Shown piece by piece: positions 9,268 through 18,304 of a stretch of DNA of 64,000 nucleotides. The position numbers were made by a program, and so were the translations under genes. Position 1 is the first letter of the stretch; each line of letters opens with the position of its first letter. The stretch covers positions 62,001 through 126,000 of the forward strand of contig NZ_KB903441.1 of assembly GCF_000379765.1 (NCBI RefSeq). The letters run 5' to 3'. Source of the DNA: Flexithrix dorotheae DSM 6795. Its GTDB lineage: Bacteria; Bacteroidota; Bacteroidia; Cytophagales; Flammeovirgaceae. Below the pieces are notes generated by a model. The model was not told the origin of the DNA. It ran no database searches and saw nothing but the letters and a program-made list of their open reading frames with translations.

Positions 9268-10224
9268 CTAACTATAAATCACCCTGGGAAGGATTTCACT
9301 AAATTCAAAGGGAGAAATATTTTTACCCTTAAAAGTTCTAATCTCCTTTGCTCCTGTTTTTTCTATTCTGATTATTTCATTTCGGTCAGCATTCAGAAAC
9401 TCCCAGACCTTAACCCTGGTCCCGATATTTTTTTCTGATAAGTTGAAATAGATGCCATTTAGGGTATTTTCTCTATAAAATTGTTCCCCCTGAAATTCAA
9501 AAATATTTCTGGGTTTATCTCTAAAATGGATTTCTATTTCCAGCGCATTACTTATGGCATAAAAATTTATTCGTTCGAAGTGAGTGATTTTAAATTGCTG
9601 ATCATCAGGCTTTACATTTATCAATACGGTATCCAGTCCCGATTTAATTTTAAAGTTTTTTTCTGTAGAGCCATCTTCCCAATCATATTGGAATTCCCCG
9701 GTCACATCCCAAGTTTTAAACTGGTAATCTAGCATAAATCCGGTTTTCAAATTTTCAACTTTTATTTGAGTAGGGTCATATGGTGGAGCGAAAACTCTTG
9801 GCTTTTTTTGAGCCTGATTTTCGATTTTTTTATTGACTCTTTTCTTAATAAAATCAAGAGAATCTTTTGGTTTCTGTCGGGGCCTTATTTTATATTTTCT
9901 ATTGAGCATAAAAATAATTTTCTGGGCTTTTCCATAATTTAATCTGGAAATCACACCAGGCATACGAAACAGATTAATAACCCATCCCACAGCAAAGCCA
10001 AACCCAGTAAGCCAAAATAGTAATTGCTTAAAAATTTTCCCCTGGTACAAATAAGATGTGCCCAAAATAAAATGAAAAAGGTAAGCCAGGCCAAGGTTTT
10101 TTATATTTTGGCTATAGAGAACAAGGAATTCTTCTTTTCCGGCATCCGGTAGTTTTTCAAGCTGACTACTAAGTCTTAGTGGAAAGTTCCTGTGAATTTT
10201 TTTGCTTAAGTTATTATTTCCCAT
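9268..10224 (-). CDS. TM2-domain-like membrane protein with DUF4178-like C-terminal domain
   Basis: 318 residues. Residues ~43-90 form two hydrophobic helices joined by a short basic turn and ending in a RMPG-like motif, which resembles the TM2 domain. Residues ~110-145 are a charged linker rich in Lys and Arg. Residues ~160-230 contain a beta-rich segment (GFMLDYQFKTWDVTGEFQYDW) that looks like a DUF4178-type domain. A second beta-rich half follows to the C-terminus. There is no signal peptide. The function is unknown. It converges with the sulfatase gene. Confidence 0.55.
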   Translation of the reverse strand: MGNNNLSKKIHRNFPLRLSSQLEKLPDAGKEEFLVLYSQNIKNLGLAYLFHFILGTSYLYQGKIFKQLLFWLTGFGFAVGWVINLFRMPGVISRLNYGKAQKIIFMLNRKYKIRPRQKPKDSLDFIKKRVNKKIENQAQKKPRVFAPPYDPTQIKVENLKTGFMLDYQFKTWDVTGEFQYDWEDGSTEKNFKIKSGLDTVLINVKPDDQQFKITHFERINFYAISNALEIEIHFRDKPRNIFEFQGEQFYRENTLNGIYFNLSEKNIGTRVKVWEFLNADRNEIIRIEKTGAKEIRTFKGKNISPFEFSEILPRVIYS

Positions 10225-10372
10225 TTTTAAATCAGCACATCTTTAATCAGGAGAAAGTTCCTATAAAGTTATATACTTTTTAAATATTGAAAGGGTTCAG
10301 GTTTTTATAAATAGTTTCGAATGAATTATATGGACTGGTAAATTTTTTATTTAAATGGTGAAAATTTCAACA

Positions 10373-10702
10373 TTACAAAAACCAATTGAGCATCCAGTTA
10401 ATTATTGAAAACACGATACTGAAACCAATTGCCCAGCCAAAATTTTTCACTTTAAATCCTTCCAAAACGGCATCTACAATCAGAATTATTACAGCATTGA
10501 TTACCCAAAGGAAAAGCCCGAAAGTAATTATAGTTATGGGAAAAGATAGAAATGTAAGTACGGGTTTGATAAAAAAATTGGCCAGTCCTATAACAATAGC
10601 TGTTAATATAGCATGCCAAAAGTTTTTCACTTCTACCCCCTCCAACAATTTGGCAGTAATGAAAACAGCCAATGCACTAACTAAGGTTTGAATTATAAAC
10701 AT
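10373..10702 (-). CDS. Phage holin family 4-2 / YvlD-like small membrane protein
   Basis: 109 residues with four hydrophobic helices. It has an internal duplication in which GVEVKNFWHAI near the N-terminus is echoed by GFKVKNFGWAI near the C-terminus. Length and pattern match the Phage_holin_4_2 family (PF04020), which is widespread in chromosomes and not evidence of a phage here. Family function is poorly defined; some members relate to envelope stress. It stands alone, 148 bp from the TM2-like gene. Confidence 0.8.
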   Translation of the reverse strand: MFIIQTLVSALAVFITAKLLEGVEVKNFWHAILTAIVIGLANFFIKPVLTFLSFPITIITFGLFLWVINAVIILIVDAVLEGFKVKNFGWAIGFSIVFSIINWMLNWFL

Positions 10703-10790
10703 TGAATTATGGTAAATTTAGTAGTTATGTAATAATGATACGTTTTAGAAAAAACCAAAACGTTTTTTTAAACATACGGGAAATTGGCAC

Positions 10791-10823
10791 AAAAAAAAAG
10801 AGCAATTATATAAACTGCTCTTT
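10791..10823 (-). terminator. Intrinsic terminator of the PBP1A gene
   Basis: AAAGAGCA (10797-10804) and TGCTCTTT (10816-10823) form a perfect 8-bp stem. On the minus strand it is followed by a T-run matching the A-run at 10791-10799. It lies about 120 bp downstream of the PBP1A stop. Confidence 0.8.
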
Positions 10824-10944
10824 GGTTATTTTGAATGGAATAAATACAAGTGCAACTGCCAAAAATCTACTCCAACAATATTAAGTGAGGTATTCCATTT
10901 GATTACAAAAATCAGGAAAATACACCTTTATAATATCTTTGGAA

Positions 10945-13314
10945 TTAAAAGAAATCATCATCGGAACTAATTACTCCTTTTCTATTAGTCGAATCAGTTT
11001 TGTTTACTAATTGCGCCTGCTCATATTTCCAGCAATCGAATTCCGGCATTGGCTTGTTTGGTTTAATAAACTCCCCGTTTTCATCTTTTTCCAAATAATA
11101 AGGCAGCTCATCATCTGCATATACTTTTTCCATATATTTAGCAAAAGCTGGCATTGCCTGTCTACCTCCCTGTCCATATTTCAGGCTTCTAAAGTGAATG
11201 CTTGTCTCCTCACCGCCAGACCAAATTCCAGTTACAAGATTTTTAGTTATGCCAATAAACCATGCATCTGAATAATTGGAGGTTGTGCCGGTTTTACCAC
11301 CAACCTCTCTTCCTCTAATAAAATCGTAGCCCTGTCGGTCCTCATAAATCGCCCTGGTTCTTAACCCTATTGAGGTACCTCCGGTTTCTTCATTCGATCC
11401 TCTCAGCATATAAGTCATGGTATAAGCTTCTTCCTCTTTCAAAGCCTCAATAGTATGTGGCACAAATGTTTCCAAAACTTTTCCTTCTTTATCCTCAATT
11501 TTGGTAATATAAATAGGTTCAGTCCATACACCCTGATTAGGGAAAACGGTATAAGCAGCAACCATTTCAAATACGGAAACATCACTGGTTCCTAGACATA
11601 AAGAAGGCACCCTTTCAATTCTCTCCTTCTTTCCGTATTTATCTCTCAGGAATTTTATACCAAAATTTTCCTCTGCATATTTTCCCACAATGTCAGGTCC
11701 AAGTTCCCTCATTAAATAAACAGCAGCCGTATTTTTTGACATTGCCATAGCCTGCCTTAAGGTAAAAGTATTATAAGAATATTCAGAACTATTGGCCGGT
11801 GTCCAGGTCTCTCCGTCTGGCAAATCAATACTCATTGGAGCGTCTAATACAGGGAAACAGGGATGCATACTTCTTTCTGCTACGGCTGCAGAATAAATAA
11901 TTGGTTTAAATGTAGAACCAGGTTGTCTGAAACCCTGCTTCACATGATCGTACTGAAAATATTTAAAATTAATTCCACCAACCCAGGCCTTTATATATCC
12001 AGTGTGGGGATCCATGGACATCATTCCTGAATGTAAAAAATGTTTGTAATACTTCAGAGAATCCATTGGGCTAAGGGTGGTATCTTTTTCGAAAGTAGGA
12101 CTATCCCAGGTAAATACTTTCATCTTTCGAGGTGTATTTAAGACCCTGTCAATTGAATCCTTGTTGCCACCGTATTTTAGTTTTAAAACCCTATATCTTT
12201 CTGTCCACTTGATTCTGGTTTGAAGAAATCCTTTTATTTCTCCATTTTCCTCTGTAATCCATGGATTTCTCCCTTTCCAATGCTCAAAAAACAATTCCTG
12301 TTGATTTCTCATATTTTCCAACACCGCTTCTTCTGCATATTTTTGCATTCTGGAGTCGATGGTGGTATAAATTTTTAAACCATCAGTATAAAGGTTATAA
12401 TTTTCTCCGTTGGGCTTTGTATGAGTTTTACACCATTTTTTTAATTCTTTAGCAAGTTCAGCCCTGAAATAAGTGGCCGAACCCGTATAATGGCTTTCCA
12501 CCTTATAATCAGCAATATCAACAGGTTTTTCTTTTAGGGTATCATAGGCTGCTTTATCCAGAAAACCATACTTCACCATCTGGCTCATCACGGTATTTCT
12601 TCTTCTCAGTGCATGATCTGGAAATCTTTTTGGATTATAATATGATGGGTTTTTAAGCAAACCAACCAAAATGGCAGCCTGCTCTACTTTCAGGCTATCC
12701 GGAGTTGTACCAAAAAATGTTTTGGATGCCACTTTTATTCCAAAAGCATTACTGCCAAACTCAAATTGATTGAGATACATGGACATGATTTCCTCCTTGG
12801 TATAGGATTTTTCAATTTCAATGGCAAGCATCCATTCTTTTGTTTTGGCAATTAATTTCCCTAAAACAGGAATGTCATTCAATTTCCCGGTTTCCAGATT
12901 TCCTCTGGTATTAAATTGAATTTTGGCAAACTGTTGCGAAATTGTACTTCCTCCTCCTTTGGGATTAAAAGTTAAAACACCAAAAACGGCTCTTCCAATA
13001 CTCCTTAAATCAATCCCACTGTGTTTTTCGAAACGAATATCTTCTGTAGCCTTCAGTGCATTTACCAAATTAGGGGAAATTCCATCATATTCCACGGGGT
13101 TTCTATTTTCCATAAAATACTTTCCTAAAACTTCCCCATCGGCTGTATAAACAATGGAAGCTAATTGGCTTTGAGGGTTTTCCAAAGCCGATAAGTCTGG
13201 AAATCCACCTGCCAGATTAAACCAGTTATCTCTCACGGCCATGGTATAGCAAACAAAAAAAACCACCCCTGTTATAAAAAGTCCCCAAAGAATTTTGGAA
13301 ATTCTACTATACAT
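10945..13314 (-). CDS. Penicillin-binding protein 1A (bifunctional peptidoglycan synthase)
   Basis: 789 residues. One N-terminal membrane helix (~9-27) is followed by a GT51 transglycosylase domain, with catalytic glutamate E91 in ATEDIRFEKHSG and the motif GGGSTISQQ at ~120-128. The transpeptidase domain has the active-site serine S467 in GSTFK, SKN as the SxN box, and KTGTTSNYSDAW as the KTG box, so all catalytic motifs are intact. It polymerises and crosslinks peptidoglycan on the periplasmic side. It lies downstream of the PorW/SprE-like gene (121-bp gap). A TAACTTTG element at 13393-13386 could be a -7 box, but I see no good -33 partner. Confidence 0.95.
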   Translation of the reverse strand: MYSRISKILWGLFITGVVFFVCYTMAVRDNWFNLAGGFPDLSALENPQSQLASIVYTADGEVLGKYFMENRNPVEYDGISPNLVNALKATEDIRFEKHSGIDLRSIGRAVFGVLTFNPKGGGSTISQQFAKIQFNTRGNLETGKLNDIPVLGKLIAKTKEWMLAIEIEKSYTKEEIMSMYLNQFEFGSNAFGIKVASKTFFGTTPDSLKVEQAAILVGLLKNPSYYNPKRFPDHALRRRNTVMSQMVKYGFLDKAAYDTLKEKPVDIADYKVESHYTGSATYFRAELAKELKKWCKTHTKPNGENYNLYTDGLKIYTTIDSRMQKYAEEAVLENMRNQQELFFEHWKGRNPWITEENGEIKGFLQTRIKWTERYRVLKLKYGGNKDSIDRVLNTPRKMKVFTWDSPTFEKDTTLSPMDSLKYYKHFLHSGMMSMDPHTGYIKAWVGGINFKYFQYDHVKQGFRQPGSTFKPIIYSAAVAERSMHPCFPVLDAPMSIDLPDGETWTPANSSEYSYNTFTLRQAMAMSKNTAAVYLMRELGPDIVGKYAEENFGIKFLRDKYGKKERIERVPSLCLGTSDVSVFEMVAAYTVFPNQGVWTEPIYITKIEDKEGKVLETFVPHTIEALKEEEAYTMTYMLRGSNEETGGTSIGLRTRAIYEDRQGYDFIRGREVGGKTGTTSNYSDAWFIGITKNLVTGIWSGGEETSIHFRSLKYGQGGRQAMPAFAKYMEKVYADDELPYYLEKDENGEFIKPNKPMPEFDCWKYEQAQLVNKTDSTNRKGVISSDDDFF

Positions 13315-13435
13315 ATATCTTAATTTTTATCAGTCCAAAAATGCTGAATAATTTCTCAGTTTGTCAAAAAAATGATTCTAAACTACAAAGTTAATAAAGG
13401 TCAATATTTGCCCTAAATTTTAAATTTATTTAACG

Positions 13436-15673
13436 TTATTCTTTCTTCTTATTCTCTTCTTCTGATCCATTTTCTTCACCCTCCCCAATATCAAGGTGAG
13501 CCGTTGGTAATCCGCTTTTCAGGTTTTTAGCATAATCCACCAAATCACTTTCGCCAAATTCATTTATAAAATCATTGAGTGCAAAGTAATAGTATTTCAA
13601 GTCATCGGTAGTTTTTCCCACAATCATGGCCTTCAGTAAATGAAGTTTATCCATATAAATATTTTCTGGATAATTATTAATCGCCATACTCAATAGTGAA
13701 TCTGCTTGCTCGTATTTGGTTTCCTTAAAAAGTGCAAAGCTTTGATTATACAAAGCCTCTGCTTCTTCATTTTTAATATTGCTTTCTTCTACATAGTTTG
13801 GATTAATTAATATCTTGGCATAGAAAGATTCCGGATATTTGGAAATAATGGTTTGCTTATAATTATCATGACTACAGGAATCGATTTCTTTGCAAATCAG
13901 ATACATGATGTAGATTCCTTCCGGTGTATTCTCACCTTGTGGGAATTCAGATGCTAGCCTTCCCAAAGTACTGAAAACATTATCTGGTTCCTTTAATCTG
14001 TAGGCATAAACCTTTCCCAATCCGAACAACCCTTCATCCAGCTTGGCCCTTACCGCAGTCATTTTATCTGGAGTTGTAGGCACCTCTTCCTGCCTGACTT
14101 CCAGTGGTTTTATACTGGCAAATATATCTTCCTGAACTTCCTGTTCCTGAGCCTTTGGGTTATTCCCCGAAACTCCTGCCAATTGTTCTTCCGGCAATGA
14201 ATTGAGTTCTTTTTTCGATCTCCTCCAATTATCTTCTAGAGGCCGGCTACCCCATTTTCTAATAAAATTCGTCTTCCCAAAAACCTTGGCTGTTGAATTT
14301 GAAAAATACCATCCTGCATTCTCCTTTTCCTCCAAATCTGCAGACGTTGCTGAAGCCACCTTTTTTCTTTTCTCGTCTCTCAAATCTTCATTGCGTTTTT
14401 GGAGAAGCACCGCTTCTTTTTCCTTTTCAATCTCATCCTCAAGAAAATTTAGCCTTTCCTCCTCTGAAAGTTTAGAAAGCATAATCAAACGGTCTTGCTC
14501 TTTGACCATGCTATAGTATTTGGAAAACTCCACCAGAATATCGGCCAATTCCTTCGTGGGTTCATATTCCTTTATTTTAGGAGGCATTACCTGAACAGTA
14601 CTGTCATAATATAATGCAGCCTTTTCAAAATCTTTTAAATGATAATAATAAATTTCACCTGCCTTTAGGTAAGAGTAAGACTTCTGAATTACATTCGAAG
14701 TACTCATTTGAATAGACTCATTCAAATAGTTTAGTGCGGTAGGATAATCTCCCTGTTTCATGGCAAATTTTGCCATTTCATAATATATTTTGTCTCTGAA
14801 TTCACTATTTTTCTCATCTGAAAGCAACTTCCTGTAATATTTGGAAGCATTTGCCATATCCTCCTCACTTTCAATCTTTTGCACACCAGACCTATTCAAA
14901 CTTGAATGAAATTCCATTTCATAAGTCGGACTTTTCTTTAAGGCGATATCGTAGTTTTTATAAGCCTCTTCATCAAATCCCTGCATTTGGTAAATCTGCC
15001 CTAAAATGTAATGGTATCTGGTAAGATCCGCCCTTTTCTTTACAAAAGGTAAGGCCTTTTCCAGATGAAGAGCAACTTTGGTATAATCTTCAAGATTCCG
15101 GTTATATTGGGCCATAACCAGGTGATAATTCTTAGTATTTTCTTCACTAAATGGCACTTTCTCTTTTCGGATATAATCCAGAACGGATGGAACAGTACTC
15201 ATCTGGTCAGACTCGATTAAAGTTCTGATTAACAAAATAAGGGAAGCATGCCTTGCTTCAGAATCTTCAGAATTCGTATTTACATACCTGAAGGTTAAAA
15301 CAGCATTCATAAAATCCCCCTGATACAATCGGGATTTCCCAATCACAATATAGCAATCATCCACCCATTTGCTGGATTCATGCCATTGTATTGGCAATGA
15401 TGCTTTTTCAATGACATATTCAAAACCAGCCTTCTGACCTGCCGAGGCATTCGTATCGATAGCGGGTAATACCTGAAGAATATCGTTGTAATTATTTTGA
15501 GGTTTGCCAAAAAGATTATCTTCAATCTCCAGCATTTTTTCCTTTGCCAAAAAATAGGCATTAAATCGTGCAGTAGTGTCGTGGTACTGCTGACAGGAAG
15601 ATAATAGAGAAATAAACAGGACTATTAAAATCCCCGGAGTTTCAATTCTAATGTTAAAAAAAAATTTCAGCAT
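13436..15673 (-). CDS. Type IX secretion lipoprotein PorW/SprE-like, TPR-rich
   Basis: 745 residues. The signal peptide ends in LLSSC with C27 as the lipidated cysteine. The mature start (QYHDTTARFNAYFLAKEKMLE) and the following segment with ESSKWVDDCYIVIGKSRLYQGDF match the conserved opening of PorW/SprE proteins. At least eight TPR-like helical hairpins follow (~100-400), then a charged linker (~410-530) and further TPRs at ~590-720. In Porphyromonas and Flavobacterium, PorW/SprE is needed for type IX secretion and gliding. The assignment rests on the N-terminal pattern, since TPR stretches alone are not specific. No other T9SS gene is next to it. Confidence 0.8.
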   Translation of the reverse strand: MLKFFFNIRIETPGILIVLFISLLSSCQQYHDTTARFNAYFLAKEKMLEIEDNLFGKPQNNYNDILQVLPAIDTNASAGQKAGFEYVIEKASLPIQWHESSKWVDDCYIVIGKSRLYQGDFMNAVLTFRYVNTNSEDSEARHASLILLIRTLIESDQMSTVPSVLDYIRKEKVPFSEENTKNYHLVMAQYNRNLEDYTKVALHLEKALPFVKKRADLTRYHYILGQIYQMQGFDEEAYKNYDIALKKSPTYEMEFHSSLNRSGVQKIESEEDMANASKYYRKLLSDEKNSEFRDKIYYEMAKFAMKQGDYPTALNYLNESIQMSTSNVIQKSYSYLKAGEIYYYHLKDFEKAALYYDSTVQVMPPKIKEYEPTKELADILVEFSKYYSMVKEQDRLIMLSKLSEEERLNFLEDEIEKEKEAVLLQKRNEDLRDEKRKKVASATSADLEEKENAGWYFSNSTAKVFGKTNFIRKWGSRPLEDNWRRSKKELNSLPEEQLAGVSGNNPKAQEQEVQEDIFASIKPLEVRQEEVPTTPDKMTAVRAKLDEGLFGLGKVYAYRLKEPDNVFSTLGRLASEFPQGENTPEGIYIMYLICKEIDSCSHDNYKQTIISKYPESFYAKILINPNYVEESNIKNEEAEALYNQSFALFKETKYEQADSLLSMAINNYPENIYMDKLHLLKAMIVGKTTDDLKYYYFALNDFINEFGESDLVDYAKNLKSGLPTAHLDIGEGEENGSEEENKKKE

Positions 15674-16127
15674 AAAATGTGATTCTTCACTGTGCTTACC
15701 TTAAGCAGAAAGTTATTACTGAGTGAAAAACTAATCTTCAAAGTAAAATCTTTTAATGGAATCTGCTTAGATTAAAAAGTATCCTGAATAAAAATGGAAA
15801 AAGTATTTTTTTATTAGACAATTATTAAAATAAAATTTACAAACCTCTATTTTAATATAAATTTCAAAGGCTTTCCTTTATGAATTTTAGTTTTAAGACA
15901 ATTCGATTTTTGATTACAACAAATAAATTATGACTTTTTTTTCGAATTTCTAAAACCAGCCAAAAAATATAATTACGCTATAACTGTGCCTCAGTGGTTT
16001 TAAAATCATTATTTTGACATTATTTAAATTTACTTAAATTTTGCTGCCAAACATTCCCAAAGAGGACTTTTATAATATTAGAACAAATATATTTAAATTT
16101 GCAGTCATTAACCTTTAAAATTAAGTT
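15674..16127. other. Divergent intergenic region upstream of M23 peptidase and PorW-like gene
   Basis: 454 bp, AT-rich, with no gene or structural RNA that I can support. A TAAATTTG at 16094-16101 matches the Bacteroidota -7 element and lies 26 bp before the M23 start codon, but no -33 TTTG is at proper spacing. Confidence 0.4.
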
Positions 16128-16988
16128 TTGAAGCAAAAGAAAACTATTTCAAGTTGGCTTACATCCAGATTCCTGTTAATCATAAGGGACGAAGAAAATT
16201 TTGCAGAAAAAGCCACCATTAAGTTTACTTATGCAAAGCTATTTCTTGGAGTTAGCCTTATTTTCATATTCTTTCTATCCCTTAGCTGGCTAAGTGTCAC
16301 CACATTCCTAAACAAATGGTTTGATCCCCGAACAGATTATCTGAGGGTAGACAAAACCCTGATTGAAATGGAGGAAAAAGTGGACTCGATCATTATTGAG
16401 GTAGAGAAAAAAGATCAGTATATAGCCAATTTAAGGAACGTGCTGAGTGGGGAAGTAGACTTTGCTGTTTTTGAAAATCTCTCCGATTTTGATTCAATTA
16501 GCTCTACAAACATTAATTTAACCCAAATAAGCCCCATAGACTCACAATTCAGGGCAGAATTTGAAGAAGCTGATTACGAACAATTATTATATTTGAATTC
16601 AGCGAAAAACTCCCTTCAGGATTTCTTTTTCTTTTCGCCAATTGATGGTGTAATTTCCAAACCATATAATGTAAAAGAGGGCCATTTTGGTCTTGACATT
16701 GTAGCCAAAAAGAATGAGCCTGTTAAAAGTATAGCGGATGGCACAGTAGTAATATCTTCCTGGACTCAGGATTCAGGTCATGTATTAGCCATTCAACACA
16801 AGCATGAACTAATTTCATTTTATAAACATAATTCGGCCAGACTAAAAAATGTTGGGGAAACAGTGAAAGCTGGTGATATAATTGCTATAATTGGGAATTC
16901 AGGGGAATTAACCGATGGTCCGCATTTGCATTTCGAATTATGGCACAATCGAAACCCTGTTAACCCTGAAGATTTTATATCTTTTTAA
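16128..16988 (+). CDS. M23 (LytM) peptidoglycan endopeptidase, membrane-anchored
   Basis: 286 residues. The start is TTG at 16128: a stop codon (TAA) sits at 16122-16124 and no ATG lies between. A membrane helix at ~37-58 is followed by a short linker and the LytM domain (~175-286). The zinc motifs are present as HFGLD and HLHFELW, so it is probably an active endopeptidase. It sits 114 bp upstream of a bactofilin gene. M23 peptidases paired with bactofilins (for example Csd1/CcmA in Helicobacter) shape the cell wall, and a similar partnership is inferred here. The periplasmic domain would trim crosslinks. Confidence 0.88.
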   Translation: MKQKKTISSWLTSRFLLIIRDEENFAEKATIKFTYAKLFLGVSLIFIFFLSLSWLSVTTFLNKWFDPRTDYLRVDKTLIEMEEKVDSIIIEVEKKDQYIANLRNVLSGEVDFAVFENLSDFDSISSTNINLTQISPIDSQFRAEFEEADYEQLLYLNSAKNSLQDFFFFSPIDGVISKPYNVKEGHFGLDIVAKKNEPVKSIADGTVVISSWTQDSGHVLAIQHKHELISFYKHNSARLKNVGETVKAGDIIAIIGNSGELTDGPHLHFELWHNRNPVNPEDFISF

Positions 16989-17102
16989 ATTATTTTTTGA
17001 AATTCTATTAACTTTTATTAATAAATAGTCATTCCTCCCGTTAACAGTTAAATTTTTTTAACCTGTTTCAAGGAATATCCTTCAAACAAAATTTTTCAGA
17101 TA

Positions 17103-17558
17103 ATGAGTTTATTTAACAACAAAATAGAAAAAAAAGAAGAAGCTCAATTGGTGAATTCAAGTAACACAATTGGTAAAGGCACAGTAATTAAAGGAGATTT
17201 GGAGACCTATGGCAACATCAGGATTGAAGGAAAAGTCTATGGAAATGTTAAATCCAAATCTAAAATATCTTTAGGAGAAGGATCCTTTGTTGAAGGTAAT
17301 ATCATTTCACAAAACGCTGTAGTGGAAGGAGAAGTAAAAGGAAAAGTAGAAATTTCGGATAACCTTATTCTAAAGCCCACTGCCAAAATTTATGGTGATA
17401 TCTATACTGGCAAACTGATCATTGAAACAGGAGCTGTATTTAACGGTAGCTGTAAAATGGGTGATGTGAAGCAAATGAATACTAATAATTCATCAAATGG
17501 TAAACCTTCACTAAACGGATCAGAAAATCAAAAAGCAAAAGCCACAGCAACCGCCTAG
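17103..17558 (+). CDS. Bactofilin (polymer-forming cytoskeletal protein)
   Basis: 151 residues. The central ~20-115 region is a right-handed beta-helix of short repeats (GNIRIEGKVYGNVKSKSKI, then GEVKGKVEI and similar), flanked by polar tails; this is the DUF583/bactofilin pattern. It forms nucleotide-independent filaments, often membrane-associated, that localise wall enzymes. The upstream M23 peptidase is the likely client. The gene's 3' end overlaps the open frame of the AtpZ-like protein, which links cytoskeleton and ATP synthase genes in one transcript. Confidence 0.92.
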   Translation: MSLFNNKIEKKEEAQLVNSSNTIGKGTVIKGDLETYGNIRIEGKVYGNVKSKSKISLGEGSFVEGNIISQNAVVEGEVKGKVEISDNLILKPTAKIYGDIYTGKLIIETGAVFNGSCKMGDVKQMNTNNSSNGKPSLNGSENQKAKATATA

Positions 17559-17739
17559 TGATTTTATAAAATACACCGGAATTGCTACGAAAATGGCAAT
17601 TACCATATTAATTGGTGTATTCACCGGAATAAAACTGGATGAGTGGATTTCCTGGGAAATACCAGTTTTCACATTAGTGCTTACAATCCTCTCATCTGCT
17701 TTTTCCATTTACATAATTATAAAGGGAATTACAAAGTGA
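17515..17739 (+). CDS. AtpZ/AtpI-family small membrane protein, start codon unclear
   Basis: The frame opens after TAA at 17512-17514 and encodes about 75 residues containing FIKYTGIATKMAITILIGV and TGIKLDEW, two helices in a hairpin. This is the signature of the AtpZ/AtpI family (PF09527) that precedes F0 genes and assists c-ring assembly or Mg2+ supply. There is no ATG, GTG or TTG in frame before the ATG at 17593, and starting there would remove the conserved FIKYTGIAT segment. Either a non-canonical start is used (ACG at 17515, ATC at 17527 or ATA at 17566), or the sequence has an indel, or only a 48-residue product is made. It overlaps the end of the bactofilin gene. Confidence 0.7.
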   Translation, partial: TDQKIKKQKPQQPPSDFIKYTGIATKMAITILIGVFTGIKLDEWISWEIPVFTLVLTILSSAFSIYIIIKGITK

Positions 17740-17745
17740 TAATTA

Positions 17746-17829
17746 ATGGGAAGCAAAGGGCTTTCTTATCTCCGGTACTTCGGAAATTATGACCATATTC
17801 CCCAGCTTAAGTTTTTACTGAAACTTTGA
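17746..17829 (+). CDS. Possible 27-residue coupling ORF
   Basis: The frame runs from ATG at 17746, 6 bp after the AtpZ stop, to TGA at 17827-17829. That TGA overlaps the TTG start of the next gene by two bases (TTGA), an arrangement typical of translational coupling. The peptide has no recognisable motif. It may be a chance frame. Confidence 0.25.
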   Translation: MGSKGLSYLRYFGNYDHIPQLKFLLKL

Positions 17830-18212
17830 AGAAATATTTACTATCCCAGCTTTGGCTTACATTAATTTTAATTATCCCAAGCTACTGTTTTGCTACCTAC
17901 ATTTTTCCAATTGAAAATAAAATTGGTGCATTTGCCCAATTTCCTTTTTTCTATTTGCTTACTGCCTTTCTGCACTATAGGTTAATTAAGGCTAAAGAAA
18001 AAAATCCCAGACAATTTGTAACCAGCTTTATGGGGACCATGGGCTTAAAAATGTTTATATCTCTTCTTGCAGCAGTAGGTTTCGGACTTTTATTCAGAGA
18101 CGAAGTAGCCTTTATGCTCATCCATATTTTAGTCTTGTATTTTGTTTATTCAACTTTTGAAATTGTACTGATTTTGAAGGAATTAAAGAACAAAAAAAGC
18201 CCCATTTCTTAA
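17826..18212 (+). CDS. AtpI-like four-helix membrane protein of the ATP synthase operon
   Basis: 128 residues with four hydrophobic helices and short basic loops. The frame opens after TAA at 17808-17810, and TTG at 17826 is the only conventional start. It lies between the AtpZ-like gene and atpB, a place where Bacteroidota usually carry a small poorly conserved membrane protein resembling ATP synthase subunit I. The proposed role, assistance in F0 assembly, is inferred from position only. Confidence 0.6.
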   Translation: MKKYLLSQLWLTLILIIPSYCFATYIFPIENKIGAFAQFPFFYLLTAFLHYRLIKAKEKNPRQFVTSFMGTMGLKMFISLLAAVGFGLLFRDEVAFMLIHILVLYFVYSTFEIVLILKELKNKKSPIS

Positions 18213-18232
18213 ATTGTAAAAAAAGAATGCAA

Positions 18233-18267
18233 TTTGTTTTAAAGATTTGATTTATTACCTAGTTTTG
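18233..18267 (+). promoter_or_regulatory. Candidate promoter in front of atpB
   Basis: TTTG at 18233-18236 is followed after 23 nt by TAGTTTTG at 18260-18267, an exact TAnnTTTG. The spacing is at the long end of the range accepted for Flavobacterium-type promoters. It would give the F0F1 structural genes their own transcript, starting ~30 nt before atpB. Confidence 0.4.
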
Positions 18268-18304
18268 CGCTGTTTTTCACAGATTGAATAATTAAAAACA
18301 GGTG

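Noticed and set aside
10386-10691. 101-residue frame opposite the small four-helix membrane protein
   Set aside because: Fully antisense to a gene with a clear family match; composition is that of a mirrored hydrophobic protein.
10373-10702. Prophage remnant suggested by the holin-family name
   Set aside because: The family is common in non-phage chromosomes, and no other phage gene, integrase or attachment site is nearby.
14202-14516. 104-residue Ser/Phe-rich plus-strand frame
   Set aside because: Antisense shadow of the charged linker in the PorW/SprE-like gene.
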